Assembly (NCBI RefSeq): GCF_028737265.1
Contig: NZ_JAQZAK010000001.1
Location: 744,001 to 808,000, forward strand
Length of the DNA stretch: 64,000 nucleotides
Reading direction: 5' to 3'
Source: Actinomycetospora callitridis
Lineage (GTDB): Bacteria > Actinomycetota > Actinomycetes > Mycobacteriales > Pseudonocardiaceae
Shown: piece by piece, positions 43,768 to 53,067 of the stretch
Position numbering within the stretch: the first letter of the stretch is position 1
Layout of the letters: each line of letters starts with the position of its first letter
Made by a program: the position numbers and the translations under genes
Notes under the pieces: generated by a model
Seen by the model: the letters and a program-made list of their open reading frames with translations, nothing else
What the model was told of the DNA's origin: nothing
The model's database searches: none

Positions 43768-44700
43768 ATGCCCGCACCGCGCAAAGTGATCATCACCTGT
43801 GCCGTGACCGGCGCGATCCACACGCCGTCGATGTCGAAGTACCTGCCGGTGTCGCCGGGCGAGATCGCCGAGGCCGCCCTGGGTGCCGCGGAGGCGGGCG
43901 CGGCGATCGTCCATCTCCACGCCCGCGATCCGCACGACGGCCGGCCGTCCCAGGACCCGGCGCACTTCGTGCCGATCCTCGAGGAGCTCAAGCGCCACAC
44001 CGACGCCGTCGTCAACCTGACCACCGGCGGCTCCCCGCACATGACGGTGGACGAGCGGATGCGGCCGGCGCGGGAGTTCGCGCCCGAGCTCGCCTCGCTG
44101 AACATGGGGTCGATGAACCTCGGCCTCTACCCGATGCTGGGCCGGTTCACCGAGTTCGAGCACGCCTGGGAGCGCGAGCACCTGGAGAAGAGCCGGGACC
44201 TCGTCTTCAAGAACACCTTCGCCGACATCGAGACCGTCCTCGAGATCGGGCGGGCGGGCGGCACCCGGTTCGAGTTCGAGTGCTACGACACCTCCCACCT
44301 CTACAACCTCGCGCACTTCCGGGACCGGGGCCTGACGCAGGGCCCGCTGTTCGTCCAGACCGTGATGGGGCTCCTCGGCGGGATCGGGCCGCACCCCGAG
44401 GACCTCATGCACCTGCGCCGCACCGCGAACCGCCTGTTCGGCGAGGGCCACGAGTGGTCGGTCCTGGGCGCCGGCCGTCACCAGATGCCGTTGGCGGCCA
44501 TCGGGGCGGCGGCCGGTTCGCACGTCCGCGTCGGCCTCGAGGACTCGCTGTGGATCGGCCCGGGCCGGCTCGCCGAGAGCAACGCCGAGCAGGTGGGACG
44601 CGCGCGGGACATCGTCGAGTCCCTCGGCCTCGAGATCGCCACCCCGGACGAGGCCCGGGCCGTCCTCGGGCTGAAGGGCCGTGACGCGGTCGGGTTCTGA
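43768..44700 (+). CDS. Beta-keto acid cleavage enzyme (BKACE, DUF849)
   Basis: Zinc enzyme of the BKACE family, which condenses a beta-keto acid with acetyl-CoA and splits it into acetoacetate and a new CoA ester. The 310-residue protein has the metal motif VHLHARD, NLTTGGS, FECYDTSHLYN, GLLGGIGPHPED and VRVGLEDSLWI (third ligand Glu). The ATG at 43768 follows GAAGGCGG; a GTG at 43711 is in frame but has no ribosome site. It may act on an intermediate from the neighbouring molybdenum-hydroxylase operon; which keto acid is unknown. Confidence 0.92.
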   Translation: MPAPRKVIITCAVTGAIHTPSMSKYLPVSPGEIAEAALGAAEAGAAIVHLHARDPHDGRPSQDPAHFVPILEELKRHTDAVVNLTTGGSPHMTVDERMRPAREFAPELASLNMGSMNLGLYPMLGRFTEFEHAWEREHLEKSRDLVFKNTFADIETVLEIGRAGGTRFEFECYDTSHLYNLAHFRDRGLTQGPLFVQTVMGLLGGIGPHPEDLMHLRRTANRLFGEGHEWSVLGAGRHQMPLAAIGAAAGSHVRVGLEDSLWIGPGRLAESNAEQVGRARDIVESLGLEIATPDEARAVLGLKGRDAVGF

Positions 44701-44716
44701 CGGCAGGCTGTCCCGG

Positions 44717-45805
44717 GTGACCGGCGACGCGCGGCCCCGCACGGGCATCCGCGCGCGGCGCGTGTCCGCGGCGGACGTCGCCCGCCGGGCCGGGGTGTCG
44801 GCGGCGACCGTCTCCTACGCGCTCAACGGCCGGCCCGGCGTCTCGCCGGAGGTGCGGGCCCGCGTGCTCGCGACGGCGGCCGAGCTCGGTCATCCGCTCG
44901 ACCGCTACGAACGCACGCAAGAGCCCGAGCCCTCCCGGGTGCTCGGGCTGGTGCTCACCGACATCAGCAACCCGTTCTACTCGGAGTTCTCGGCCGGGAC
45001 GATCGACATCGCCCGCGCGCAGGGCTACGAGGTCTTCGTCGCCCACACCCAGGAGAGCTCGCCGACGCTGGACACGGTGATCCGGACGATGATCGCCCGC
45101 CGCGTGGACGGGATGGTCCTGACCTCGCTGCACACCGACGACGGCGACGCCATCCGGACGCTGCGCCGCGCCGAGATGCCGTTCGTGCAGGTGAGCCGCC
45201 GGATTCCGGGGCTGCGGGCCGACTTCATCGGGGTGGACGAGACGGCGCTCTCGTCCGACATCCTGCGCCACCTCCTGGGCCACGGGTACACCGATCTCGC
45301 GATCATCACCGGCTCGCAGAGCTCGTCGTCGTCGGCGGAGCGGGCCCGGACCTTCGTCGCCACCGCCGCCGAGCTCGGGGTCCCGCTGCCCCCGCACCGG
45401 CGGTTCATCGCCTTCCTCAACGCCGAGGGCGGGCGGCGCGTCGCGCAGCACCTCATCGACGCGGACGACCTCCCGCGCGCGATCGCGTGCGGGTCCGACG
45501 CGATCGCCTCCGGGGTCATCGGGACGCTGCGCGAGCACGACATCCGGGTGCCCGACGACGTCGCCGTCACCGGCATCGACGGTGTCTTCCCCGGCGCGTC
45601 GATGCTGGCCGAGCTCACGACCATCACCCTCGCGCGGCGCGCCATGGCGCAGTCCGCGGTGGAACAGCTCATCCGGCGCATCGACGGGCACGGGGGCATC
45701 GCCCTGGACGAGACCGTGCCCCACACCCTGCGCATCGGCACGAGCTGCGGCTGCCCCCGCTCGGTCACGGCCGGGCCGCGCCGACCTGGACCGCGCGCAC
45801 CATGA
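44717..45805 (+). CDS. LacI-family transcriptional regulator
   Basis: A 362-residue repressor. The N-terminal helix-turn-helix is VSAADVARRAGVSAATVSYA with the hinge following, and the sugar-binding-type domain runs from GLVLTDISNPFYSEF to the end (ACGSDAIASGVIGTL, DDVAVTGIDG). It is 16 bases after the BKACE gene and probably controls that gene and the divergent molybdenum-hydroxylase operon through the paired sites at 43618 and 43691. Start GTG 44717 has a weak ribosome site. Its last 41 bases overlap the end of the convergent PucR gene. Confidence 0.9.
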   Translation: MTGDARPRTGIRARRVSAADVARRAGVSAATVSYALNGRPGVSPEVRARVLATAAELGHPLDRYERTQEPEPSRVLGLVLTDISNPFYSEFSAGTIDIARAQGYEVFVAHTQESSPTLDTVIRTMIARRVDGMVLTSLHTDDGDAIRTLRRAEMPFVQVSRRIPGLRADFIGVDETALSSDILRHLLGHGYTDLAIITGSQSSSSSAERARTFVATAAELGVPLPPHRRFIAFLNAEGGRRVAQHLIDADDLPRAIACGSDAIASGVIGTLREHDIRVPDDVAVTGIDGVFPGASMLAELTTITLARRAMAQSAVEQLIRRIDGHGGIALDETVPHTLRIGTSCGCPRSVTAGPRRPGPRAP

Positions 45806-47441
45806 GCGCGACCTGGAGCTCGAACAGGCCCTCCTGACGCCGGGGGTCGGTGCCCGCGAGCTCGGCGACGCGGCGCAGGCGGTAGCTGATCGTGTGCGGG
45901 TGCACGTGCAGCGTGCGCGCGGTGTCGGCGGTGGAGCACCCGCTGCGCACCCAGACCCGCAGGGTCGCGACGAGGTCGGTGCCCCGGGTGCGGTCGTGCT
46001 CCTCGAGGGCGCCCAGCCGGTGGTCGGCCAGACGGCGCAGCCCGTCGGGGGTGCCGGTCTCGAGCAGGAGCGCGGCGACGCCGAGGTCGTCGAGGTCGAG
46101 CACGCCGGTCGTGCCGGCCTCGGCCGCCAGCGCGTGGGCCGTGCGGACCATCCGCCAGGCCGGCGGATAGCCGTCGGTGGCGGTCACCGTCGGACCGATC
46201 ACCACCGGACCGGGGACCCCGGCGAACGCCGCCGCGAGCCGGGCCCGGTCGGCCTCCGGGACCAGGACGACCAGGGCGCCCTCGTGCTCGCCGACCAGGG
46301 GTGACCCGCCGAGCACGGGCGCGGTGCCGGTCGGGGCCAGCACGACGGTGTGCGGGCGGCGCAGGTCGTGGTGCAGGGCGTCGGAGCGGTCGAGCAGGCT
46401 GCGCTCGTCGCCGGTGCCGCTGACCAGCTCCACCGCCAGGTCACGCGTGAGCCGCAGCTCGGTCTCGACGGCCTGGCGGCGCCGGAGCATCTCCAGCGCG
46501 ACGAGCAGCGAGAAGCGCTCGATCACCGGTCGGTCGGCCCAGCCGTCGACCCGGGCCACCCAGAGGCGCGCGACGAGCTCGCCGGCGACGGCGATCGGGG
46601 CCACCCAGGCCCCTGCCGACCCGCCGAGCGGCACCTGCACCATCGTCCGGTGGGCGTCCGCGGCGGCCAGCGTCCGGCGCAGCGCCCGGGACCGCGCGGT
46701 CGGCGGCACCCCGGCCACCTCCGGGCCCGCCCGGCCGAGCGGGGAGCCCTCCGGGGTCTCCAGGGTCACCGACGCGTCCAGCGCGGCGGCGAGGGCGTCG
46801 AGGACGCCGTCGAGCCCGGCGTCGTCGAGCAGCAGCCGCATCAGCTCGCGGTCCTGTTGCTCGGCCCGCTCCAGGCGCCGGATGGTGGCCTGCTCCGCGG
46901 CGCGGAGCTCCGCGGTGCGCAGGACCGTTCCGGCGTACTGGGCCATCAGCTCGGCGGCGGCGAGCTCGTCCGGCGCGAGGTCGCGCACGTGCCCGGTGTA
47001 GCCGACGAGCACGCCGGCCAGGTCCCGGCCGTCGAGTCCGCCCAGTGGCACGGCGAGCAGGGAGCGGATGCCCTCGGTCAGGGCGAGCTCGCGCCACGGC
47101 CAGGTGGCGTCGGTGGCGCCCACGTCGCGGAGCACGACGGTGCGCCGCTCGCGGACGGCCCGGGCGGCGGGCAGGTCGGACTCGCGCCCGCTGGGGTGCA
47201 CCAGCAGCGGGGCCTGCCGCTCGAGGTCGCGGCGGTAGCGCTCGGTCAGCGCGTGACCGGCCGTCAGCACGAGACGCTCGCCGGTGTCGTCGAGCAGCAT
47301 CACCGAGCACGAGTCGGTGCGCACGAGCGCGCAGGTGTGCCGGGCGATCCGGCTCAGCAGGGCCTCGCGGGGTTCGTCGGCGTTGAGCGCGCGCAGGATG
47401 TCCGCGGCCGCCGTCATCCATTCCGCGTGCGTCGCCGGCAC
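45765..47441 (-). CDS. PucR-family regulator with GAF domain
   Basis: About 558 residues. An N-terminal GAF domain (residues ~20-160, TDSCSVMLLDDTGERLVLTA, GIRSLLAVPLGG) is followed by a helical linker, a GGDEF-like middle part and a C-terminal PucR helix-turn-helix (TLRVWVRSGCSTADTARTLH, then VHPHTISYRLRRVAEL). Such proteins sense small ligands and activate catabolic genes, often for purines, amides or aromatics. It is divergent from the hydantoinase operon and is its likely regulator. I use GTG 47441 (G-rich ribosome site, leaves a 98-base divergent promoter); GTG 47516 is also in frame. Confidence 0.85.
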   Translation of the reverse strand: MPATHAEWMTAAADILRALNADEPREALLSRIARHTCALVRTDSCSVMLLDDTGERLVLTAGHALTERYRRDLERQAPLLVHPSGRESDLPAARAVRERRTVVLRDVGATDATWPWRELALTEGIRSLLAVPLGGLDGRDLAGVLVGYTGHVRDLAPDELAAAELMAQYAGTVLRTAELRAAEQATIRRLERAEQQDRELMRLLLDDAGLDGVLDALAAALDASVTLETPEGSPLGRAGPEVAGVPPTARSRALRRTLAAADAHRTMVQVPLGGSAGAWVAPIAVAGELVARLWVARVDGWADRPVIERFSLLVALEMLRRRQAVETELRLTRDLAVELVSGTGDERSLLDRSDALHHDLRRPHTVVLAPTGTAPVLGGSPLVGEHEGALVVLVPEADRARLAAAFAGVPGPVVIGPTVTATDGYPPAWRMVRTAHALAAEAGTTGVLDLDDLGVAALLLETGTPDGLRRLADHRLGALEEHDRTRGTDLVATLRVWVRSGCSTADTARTLHVHPHTISYRLRRVAELAGTDPRRQEGLFELQVALMVRAVQVGAARP

Positions 47442-47539
47442 AACCGACCCCCGTCCCCGTTGGTCGGGGAGCCATAGCGTAGCCGCGCCGTCCGGACGAC
47501 CCTGTGTCCCGGTCACTCGTCGACGGAGGGGGCGCCCTG

Positions 47540-49621
47540 GTGTACCGGGTCGGGATCGATGTCGGGGGAACCTTCACCGACTGCGTGGCGGTGGACGAGG
47601 TCACCGGCGCGGTGACGACGTGCAAGGTGCCCACCACCTCCCACGACCAGTCCGAGGGGTTCCTCGCCGGCATCGCCGCGCTCGGGATCCCGATGGCGGA
47701 GATCTCGCTGGTCCTGCACGGCTGCACCGTCGGGCTCAACGCCGTGCTCACGCGTACCGGTGCGACGATCGGGGTGATCACGACCGAGGGGTTCCGCGAC
47801 GTCCTGGCCATGGGCCGGGGACAGCGCCCCAGCGGCGACCAGTTCAACCCGCGCTGGCAGCGGGCGTTCGGCGACGCCCGCGAGCCGTTCTGCCCGCGCT
47901 GGCTGCGCCGCACGGTGCCCGGGCGGATCGACCGCACCGGGCGCGAGGTCGTCGCGCTGGACGAGGAGGCGCTGGCCGACGAGGTCCGGTTCCTCGTCGG
48001 GCGCGGGGTCGAGGCGATCCTGGTCTGCTTCCTCAACGCCTACGCCGACGACAAGCACGAACGGCGCGCGGCGTCGATCGCCGCCGAGCTGGCCGAGGTG
48101 CCGGTCTGGACGTCGACCGGCGTGCACCCGTGCTTCAAGGAGTACCCGCGCTTCTCGACGGCCGTGGTCAACACCTACGTCGGGCCGCCGGTGCAGCGCT
48201 ACCTCGACCGCGCCGAGCGCCGCCTCGCCGAGGCCGGCTACACCGGACCGCTGATGGTGATGCAGTCCAACGGCGGCGTGCTCCCGGTGGGCACCGCCCG
48301 CGAACGCCCGGCGTACACGTTGCAGTCCGGGCCGACCGGGGGCGTCACGGGCGCCCACCGGGGCGGGCAGCGCCTCGGGGCGCCGGACCTCATCACGCTC
48401 GACATCGGCGGGACGAGCGCGGACTGCGCGGTCGTGGTCGGCGGGGAGCCGGTCGTGACCACCGAGCTCGAGATCGAGCACGACGTGATCATCGCGCTCC
48501 CGGCGATGGCCGTGCACTCGATCGGCGCGGGCGGCGGCTCGCTGGCCTGGGTCGACCGGCGCGGAGCGTTGCGGGTCGGCCCGCGCAGCGCGGGCGCGGA
48601 CCCCGGCCCGGCCTGCTACGGGCGCGGCGGCACCGAGCCCACGGTGACCGACGCGCTGGCCGTCCTGGGCATCCTCGACCCGGCGCGGTTCATGGGCGGG
48701 ACGTCGACCTTCGACACCGACGCGGCGCGCGCGGCGTTCGCGCCGATCACGCGGGCCACGGACCTGAGCACCGAGTCCGCCGCCCGAGCGGTCCTGGACA
48801 TCGCGACCGCCGCGATGGTCGAGGCGGCCCGCGAGGTGTCGGTCTACAACGGCATCGACCCGCGCCGCTTCGGGCTCTACGTCTACGGCTCGGCGGGCCC
48901 GGTCTTCGGCGCGCGGATCGGGCGGGCACTGGGCAGCGAGTCGGTGGTCGTCCCCCCGCAGCCCGGGGAGCTGAGCGCCTACGGGCTCGCGCTCGCCGAC
49001 CTGCGCATGGACGTCGGCGAGCCGGTCGTCCGGGCCCTGGGCGCGCTCGTGCCGGACGAGCTGGAGGCGGCCTACACGCGCCTGCGCGACGACGCGGCGC
49101 GGACGCTGGGCCGCACGCAGCGCAGCGCAGCCGCAGCGCCGGAGGCCGGGTACGGCGAGCGGGACATCTCCTACACCCGCTGGCTCGACGGCCGCTACCA
49201 GGGCCAGACCTGGGAGACCAACGGCGTCCCGGTGCCCGAGCGCCCCCTCGACGACGCCGCCATCGACGAGCTGCGCACGAACTTCGACGCCACCCACCGC
49301 CGCACCTGGGGCTACGCCGTCCCGCGCGCGGACGTGAAGGCGACGATGGCCCGGGTCACCGCGACCGTCGAGCTCGGGACGCCCGACGCACCGGCGCCCG
49401 TGGTGGTCGACGGGATCGGCGCCCCCCGGAGCGCGCGCGTGCACCTCGACGGGCGGTGGCAGGAGGTCCCGGTGCTGGCGCGCGACGGGCTCGCGGCGGG
49501 GGCGGGGGTGGAGGGCCCGGCGCTGATCGTCCAGCCGACGGCGACGACGGTGCTGGAGGCGGGCGACGTGATGACCGTCGACGGGACCGGCCACATGATC
49601 ATCACGTGGGGGCGGGCATGA
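47540..49621 (+). CDS. Hydantoinase/oxoprolinase subunit A (HyuA type)
   Basis: ATP-dependent subunit, 693 residues, of the hydantoinase/oxoprolinase/acetone-carboxylase superfamily. It begins YRVGIDVGGTFTDCV and has the second ASKHA phosphate site LDIGGTSADCAVV, QSGPTGGVTGA and VYGSAGPVFGARIGRAL. With HyuB it would use ATP to open a cyclic amide or carboxylate a ketone. The GTG at 47540 has a GGAGGGGG site; a GTG at 47504 gives a longer N-terminus with less support. It is coupled to HyuB by ATGA. Confidence 0.92.
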   Translation: MYRVGIDVGGTFTDCVAVDEVTGAVTTCKVPTTSHDQSEGFLAGIAALGIPMAEISLVLHGCTVGLNAVLTRTGATIGVITTEGFRDVLAMGRGQRPSGDQFNPRWQRAFGDAREPFCPRWLRRTVPGRIDRTGREVVALDEEALADEVRFLVGRGVEAILVCFLNAYADDKHERRAASIAAELAEVPVWTSTGVHPCFKEYPRFSTAVVNTYVGPPVQRYLDRAERRLAEAGYTGPLMVMQSNGGVLPVGTARERPAYTLQSGPTGGVTGAHRGGQRLGAPDLITLDIGGTSADCAVVVGGEPVVTTELEIEHDVIIALPAMAVHSIGAGGGSLAWVDRRGALRVGPRSAGADPGPACYGRGGTEPTVTDALAVLGILDPARFMGGTSTFDTDAARAAFAPITRATDLSTESAARAVLDIATAAMVEAAREVSVYNGIDPRRFGLYVYGSAGPVFGARIGRALGSESVVVPPQPGELSAYGLALADLRMDVGEPVVRALGALVPDELEAAYTRLRDDAARTLGRTQRSAAAAPEAGYGERDISYTRWLDGRYQGQTWETNGVPVPERPLDDAAIDELRTNFDATHRRTWGYAVPRADVKATMARVTATVELGTPDAPAPVVVDGIGAPRSARVHLDGRWQEVPVLARDGLAAGAGVEGPALIVQPTATTVLEAGDVMTVDGTGHMIITWGRA

Positions 49622-51606
49622 GCGACCAGGTCGCGCTCGAGATCATCCGCAGCGCCTTCTTCGCGACCGTGCGCCAGGCCGGCCGGATCATCCTGCGGTC
49701 GAGCTTCTCGCCGATCATCCGCGACGCGTTCGACTTCTGCGTGACGCTGATCGGCCCCGAGGACCTCGAGCGCGGCCTCGCGCACGACGTCGTCGCGATG
49801 AACGAGAGCCTCGCGCACTTCTCCGGCGTCATGCCGTTCATGGTGCGCAACCTGCTCTGGGAGTACGGCGTCGAGAACCTGCGCCCCGGCGACATGATCG
49901 CGGTGAACAACCCCTTCAAGGGCGGCAACCACGTCTACGACAACGGGTTCTACAAGCCCGTCTTCGTCGGCGACCGGCTCATCGGCGGGGTCGCGGTCAA
50001 GGCGCATCTGATGGACATGGGCGGGGTCACCGCGGGCGGCTACTCGACGCGCAAGCGGTCGCTGTTCGAGGAGGGCGTCGTCATCGCGGGCGTGCCCGTC
50101 TACAAGGACGACCGTCCGTGGACGCCGGGCTTCAACCTGTACTTCGACAACTCCCGGCTGCCCGACAACATGATCGCCGACCTGCAGGCCATGCACAGTG
50201 CCTGCACGTTCGCCGAGGAGCGCCTGCACGCCCTCGCGGAGACCCACGGCGTCGACACCGTGCACGACGCGATGGCCTACACGCTCGACTACGCCGACCG
50301 CTCGATGCGCGAGGGCCTGCGCGCGCTGCCCGACGGCGACTTCGTCGGCGAGGACGGCATCGACGCCGACGCGTTCCACGACGAGCCGTACGTCGTGCGC
50401 ACCACCGTCCGCAAGCGCGGCGACGAGGTCGAGGTCGACTTCTCGGGCTCCACGCGGGAGGCGGCGTCGTCGGTGAACTGCTCGGTGTTCGACGCCGCGA
50501 ACGGCGTCTACACCGCGCTGAAGTTCCTCTGCGACCCGCACAACCCGAACAACGCCGGGGCGTTCCGGTGCATCACCGTGGTCGCGCCGGAGGGCACGTT
50601 CATCACGGCGCGGCCGCCGGCGGCGACGACGATGTACTTCGACGCGGCCGAGGCGGTGTTCAACGCCGTCACCAAGGCGATCATCTCCGGTGCTCCGCCG
50701 GGGTCCGGCTTCGGTGGGCACTACGGGTCGAACATGGGCCTGTTGATGACCGGCAGCACCACGGCCCCGCCGTCCGGGCCCCGTCGCAACACGGGCGACG
50801 GCATCGCGGAGCGCCTCGCCGCGGCGACCCAGTCGATCCCGGTCGTGCTGGAGGACCCCACGGGGTCGGGACGCAAGCTGTTCGTCGCGCCGATGCTGGC
50901 GCTCGGGGGCTTCGGGGCGTCCGCGGAGGGCGACGGCGAGAACTTCGTGTCGATGAGCCAGCAGAACCTCATGGACATGTCGATCGAGTCGATCGAGGAG
51001 GACCACCCCGTCGTCGTCCTGCGCAAGGAGTTCGTCGCCGACACCGCCGGACCCGGCGCGCACCGCGGCGGTGCGGGCGTCGTCTACGACCGGATGCTCG
51101 TCGGCGAGGCCGACGTCTACCCGATGCTCCTGCACCTGCGGATCCTTCCCTGGGGTGCGGACGGCGGAGGCGCCGGGCGACCCGGCGGGGCCTGGATCGG
51201 GGAGCCGGACGGAGGCTCCGCCGCCGCACGGTGGCTGCGCTCGTCCGACGAGGACATCCGGCCGCTGGGCGGGTACTTCGACGACTCGGGGGCGGCCGCG
51301 GCGCCGTACGAGGGACGGTGGCACTCCGGGAACGCCGACATCGCCGCCACCCCGGGGACGCTCCTGCGCGTGCGCACGCCGGGGGCCGGGGGCTGGGGAG
51401 CGGCGTTCGCCCGCGACCCGGACGCGGTCCTGCGCGACGTGCGCGACGGCTTCGTGACGTTCGAGGGCGCCCGCGTCGACTACGGCGTGGTGATCCTGGG
51501 CGACGTCGACGAGGGGCCCGACGAGCTGACCGTGGACCGCGAGGCGACGCAAGCGCTGCGGAGAGACGCCGCGCGACGGACCCCGACGACGGAGGAGGGC
51601 TCGTGA
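49618..51606 (+). CDS. Hydantoinase/oxoprolinase subunit B (HyuB type)
   Basis: The 662-residue partner of HyuA. Conserved parts are LEIIRSAFFATVRQAGRIIL, RPGDMIAVNNPFKGGNHVYD, VDFSGSTREAASSVNCSVF and the C-terminal AGPGAHRGGAGVVYDRML. The typical insertion GSGFGGHYGSNMG is also present. The active complex is probably an A/B heteromer, with the small zinc-ribbon protein encoded next as a possible third subunit. Reaction type (ring opening or carboxylation) is not decidable from sequence alone. Confidence 0.92.
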   Translation: MSDQVALEIIRSAFFATVRQAGRIILRSSFSPIIRDAFDFCVTLIGPEDLERGLAHDVVAMNESLAHFSGVMPFMVRNLLWEYGVENLRPGDMIAVNNPFKGGNHVYDNGFYKPVFVGDRLIGGVAVKAHLMDMGGVTAGGYSTRKRSLFEEGVVIAGVPVYKDDRPWTPGFNLYFDNSRLPDNMIADLQAMHSACTFAEERLHALAETHGVDTVHDAMAYTLDYADRSMREGLRALPDGDFVGEDGIDADAFHDEPYVVRTTVRKRGDEVEVDFSGSTREAASSVNCSVFDAANGVYTALKFLCDPHNPNNAGAFRCITVVAPEGTFITARPPAATTMYFDAAEAVFNAVTKAIISGAPPGSGFGGHYGSNMGLLMTGSTTAPPSGPRRNTGDGIAERLAAATQSIPVVLEDPTGSGRKLFVAPMLALGGFGASAEGDGENFVSMSQQNLMDMSIESIEEDHPVVVLRKEFVADTAGPGAHRGGAGVVYDRMLVGEADVYPMLLHLRILPWGADGGGAGRPGGAWIGEPDGGSAAARWLRSSDEDIRPLGGYFDDSGAAAAPYEGRWHSGNADIAATPGTLLRVRTPGAGGWGAAFARDPDAVLRDVRDGFVTFEGARVDYGVVILGDVDEGPDELTVDREATQALRRDAARRTPTTEEGS

Positions 51607-51836
51607 CGATGCTGTTCGGGCGGCCCGAGGAGCCGGAGCTCACCGTCACGCGGGCCGACCTCGACGAGACCTGCCCGTCGTGCGGGGGCACGGCGGTGCA
51701 GGGCTACCCGCTGCTCGAGGTGACCGGCTGGTGCCTCGTCGCGCGCTGCGCCGACTGCCTGCACGTGCTCCGCCGCGAACCCAGCCCGACGCCGTTCGGC
51801 TTCAGCTACGTGCCCTACAGCGTCCACCTGCGATGA
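51603..51836 (+). CDS. Small zinc-ribbon protein coupled to HyuAB
   Basis: A 77-residue protein with two CxxC pairs, CPSCGG and CADC about 28 residues apart, and few other landmarks (GYPLLEVTGWCLVARCADCL). Related carboxylases such as acetone carboxylase have a small zinc-binding third subunit; this gene, overlapping hyuB as GTGA, could be a shorter analogue. That analogy is inference. An ATG two codons in (51609) is an alternative start. Confidence 0.75.
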   Translation: MTMLFGRPEEPELTVTRADLDETCPSCGGTAVQGYPLLEVTGWCLVARCADCLHVLRREPSPTPFGFSYVPYSVHLR

Positions 51837-51870
51837 TGATCGACGTTGACGCCCTGGAGGGCTCGCGGCG

Positions 51871-53067
51871 CTACCGGCGGCGCTGAACGAGACGGCGGAT
51901 CCGGGCGAGCAGGGCGCCGAGGGCGAGCCGCAGCGGGCTCGTCCTCGTGGTGGGCGCCTCTCCGGTGCGGGCGGCCTCGTCGACGGCCTCGGCGAACTGC
52001 TCGAACAGGCGCCGGGAGACGTCGCCCGCGAGCGCCCGGCCGAACTGCGCGACCCGGCCGGACAGGTGCACGTCGGCGTCGGCCCACAGCACCGTCCCGC
52101 CGCCCTCCGCCGGGTCCGCGGCCAGGCGGATGACGGCCTGCGTGCTCGAGCCCCCGCGGTCGGTGCCCTGCGCGAGCACCCGCATCCGGCGCGCCACCGG
52201 GTCGTGCTCGACGACGTGGGCGAGCCCGTCGAAGCGCAGCGACACGGGTCCGAGGCCGACGGTCGCGCGGCCCCGGTAGCGGTCGTCGCCGAGGTCGGCG
52301 GTCATCTCCGCGCCGGGCAGGCAGGCGGCGAGGCGATCGAAGTCGGCGAGCACGGCCCACACGTCGTCCACCCCGGACGCGAGCTCGCTGCGGACCTCGA
52401 CGGTGGCGGTGGGCGGCCCCGTGGGCGCCGTGATCTCCGGCGGGATCTCGCCTGGGGCCTCGGCCGGCGAGGTGTCCGACGAAGCGGATTTCCTGGCGTT
52501 CAGTGCCAGCGAGGACGCAGGGCTTGCACCGGAGGTGCGCCCGACGAGCGCCGGCGGCACGGCGGCGCGGGGTGGCGGGACGCCGTCGGCGTGGGTCTCC
52601 GCGACGTCGGCGACCGCGGCGAGGATCCCCCGGTAGCCGGTGCAGCGGCAGAGCACGCCCGACATGTCCTCGGCCAGCGTGTCGCGGGAGTAGGTGCCGC
52701 CCGCGAGCAGGTCGTAGGAGCTCATGAGCATCCCCGGCGTGCAGAACCCGCACTGCAGGGCGTGGTGGTGGGAGAACGCCTGCTGCAGCGGGTGCTGATC
52801 GTCGGCGGAGCCCAGGCCCTCGACGGTGGTCAGCGACGCGCCGTCGCACTGCACGGCGAACAGCAGGCACGCGCGCACCGCCTCGCCGTCGAGCAGCACC
52901 GTGCACATCCCGCACACCCCGTGCTCGCAGCCGACGTGCGTGCCGGTGAGCCCCAGCCGGTCGCGCAGGACGTCGGAGAGCGTCGTGCGCGGCGCCACGG
53001 CGAGCGTCACCGCGCGCCCGTTGACGGTCACGGTGACGTCGACGGTGCCGTCCGCCTCGACCCTCAT
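51871..53067 (-). CDS. Fusion of 2Fe-2S subunit and CoxG-like (SRPBCC) domain, system 2
   Basis: A 398-residue fusion. Residues 1-160 are a complete molybdenum-hydroxylase small subunit (CEHGVCGMCTV, CGFCTPGML, CRCTGYRGI). A low-complexity linker (~165-220, Ala/Pro/Ser-rich) joins it to a CoxG/SRPBCC domain (~220-365, EVRSELASGVDDVWAVLADF, DRLAACLPGAEM, RVAQFGRALAGDVSRRLFEQ). The end is basic (RIRRLVQRRR) and might touch the membrane, as CoxG anchors CO dehydrogenase there in Oligotropha. In most genomes these are separate genes. ATG 53067 overlaps the FAD-subunit stop. Confidence 0.88.
   Translation of the reverse strand: MRVEADGTVDVTVTVNGRAVTLAVAPRTTLSDVLRDRLGLTGTHVGCEHGVCGMCTVLLDGEAVRACLLFAVQCDGASLTTVEGLGSADDQHPLQQAFSHHHALQCGFCTPGMLMSSYDLLAGGTYSRDTLAEDMSGVLCRCTGYRGILAAVADVAETHADGVPPPRAAVPPALVGRTSGASPASSLALNARKSASSDTSPAEAPGEIPPEITAPTGPPTATVEVRSELASGVDDVWAVLADFDRLAACLPGAEMTADLGDDRYRGRATVGLGPVSLRFDGLAHVVEHDPVARRMRVLAQGTDRGGSSTQAVIRLAADPAEGGGTVLWADADVHLSGRVAQFGRALAGDVSRRLFEQFAEAVDEAARTGEAPTTRTSPLRLALGALLARIRRLVQRRR

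Noticed and set aside
51833..51886. 17-codon frame after the zinc-ribbon gene
   Set aside because: Overlaps the preceding stop but is too short, has no homology I can see, and ends over the convergent gene.
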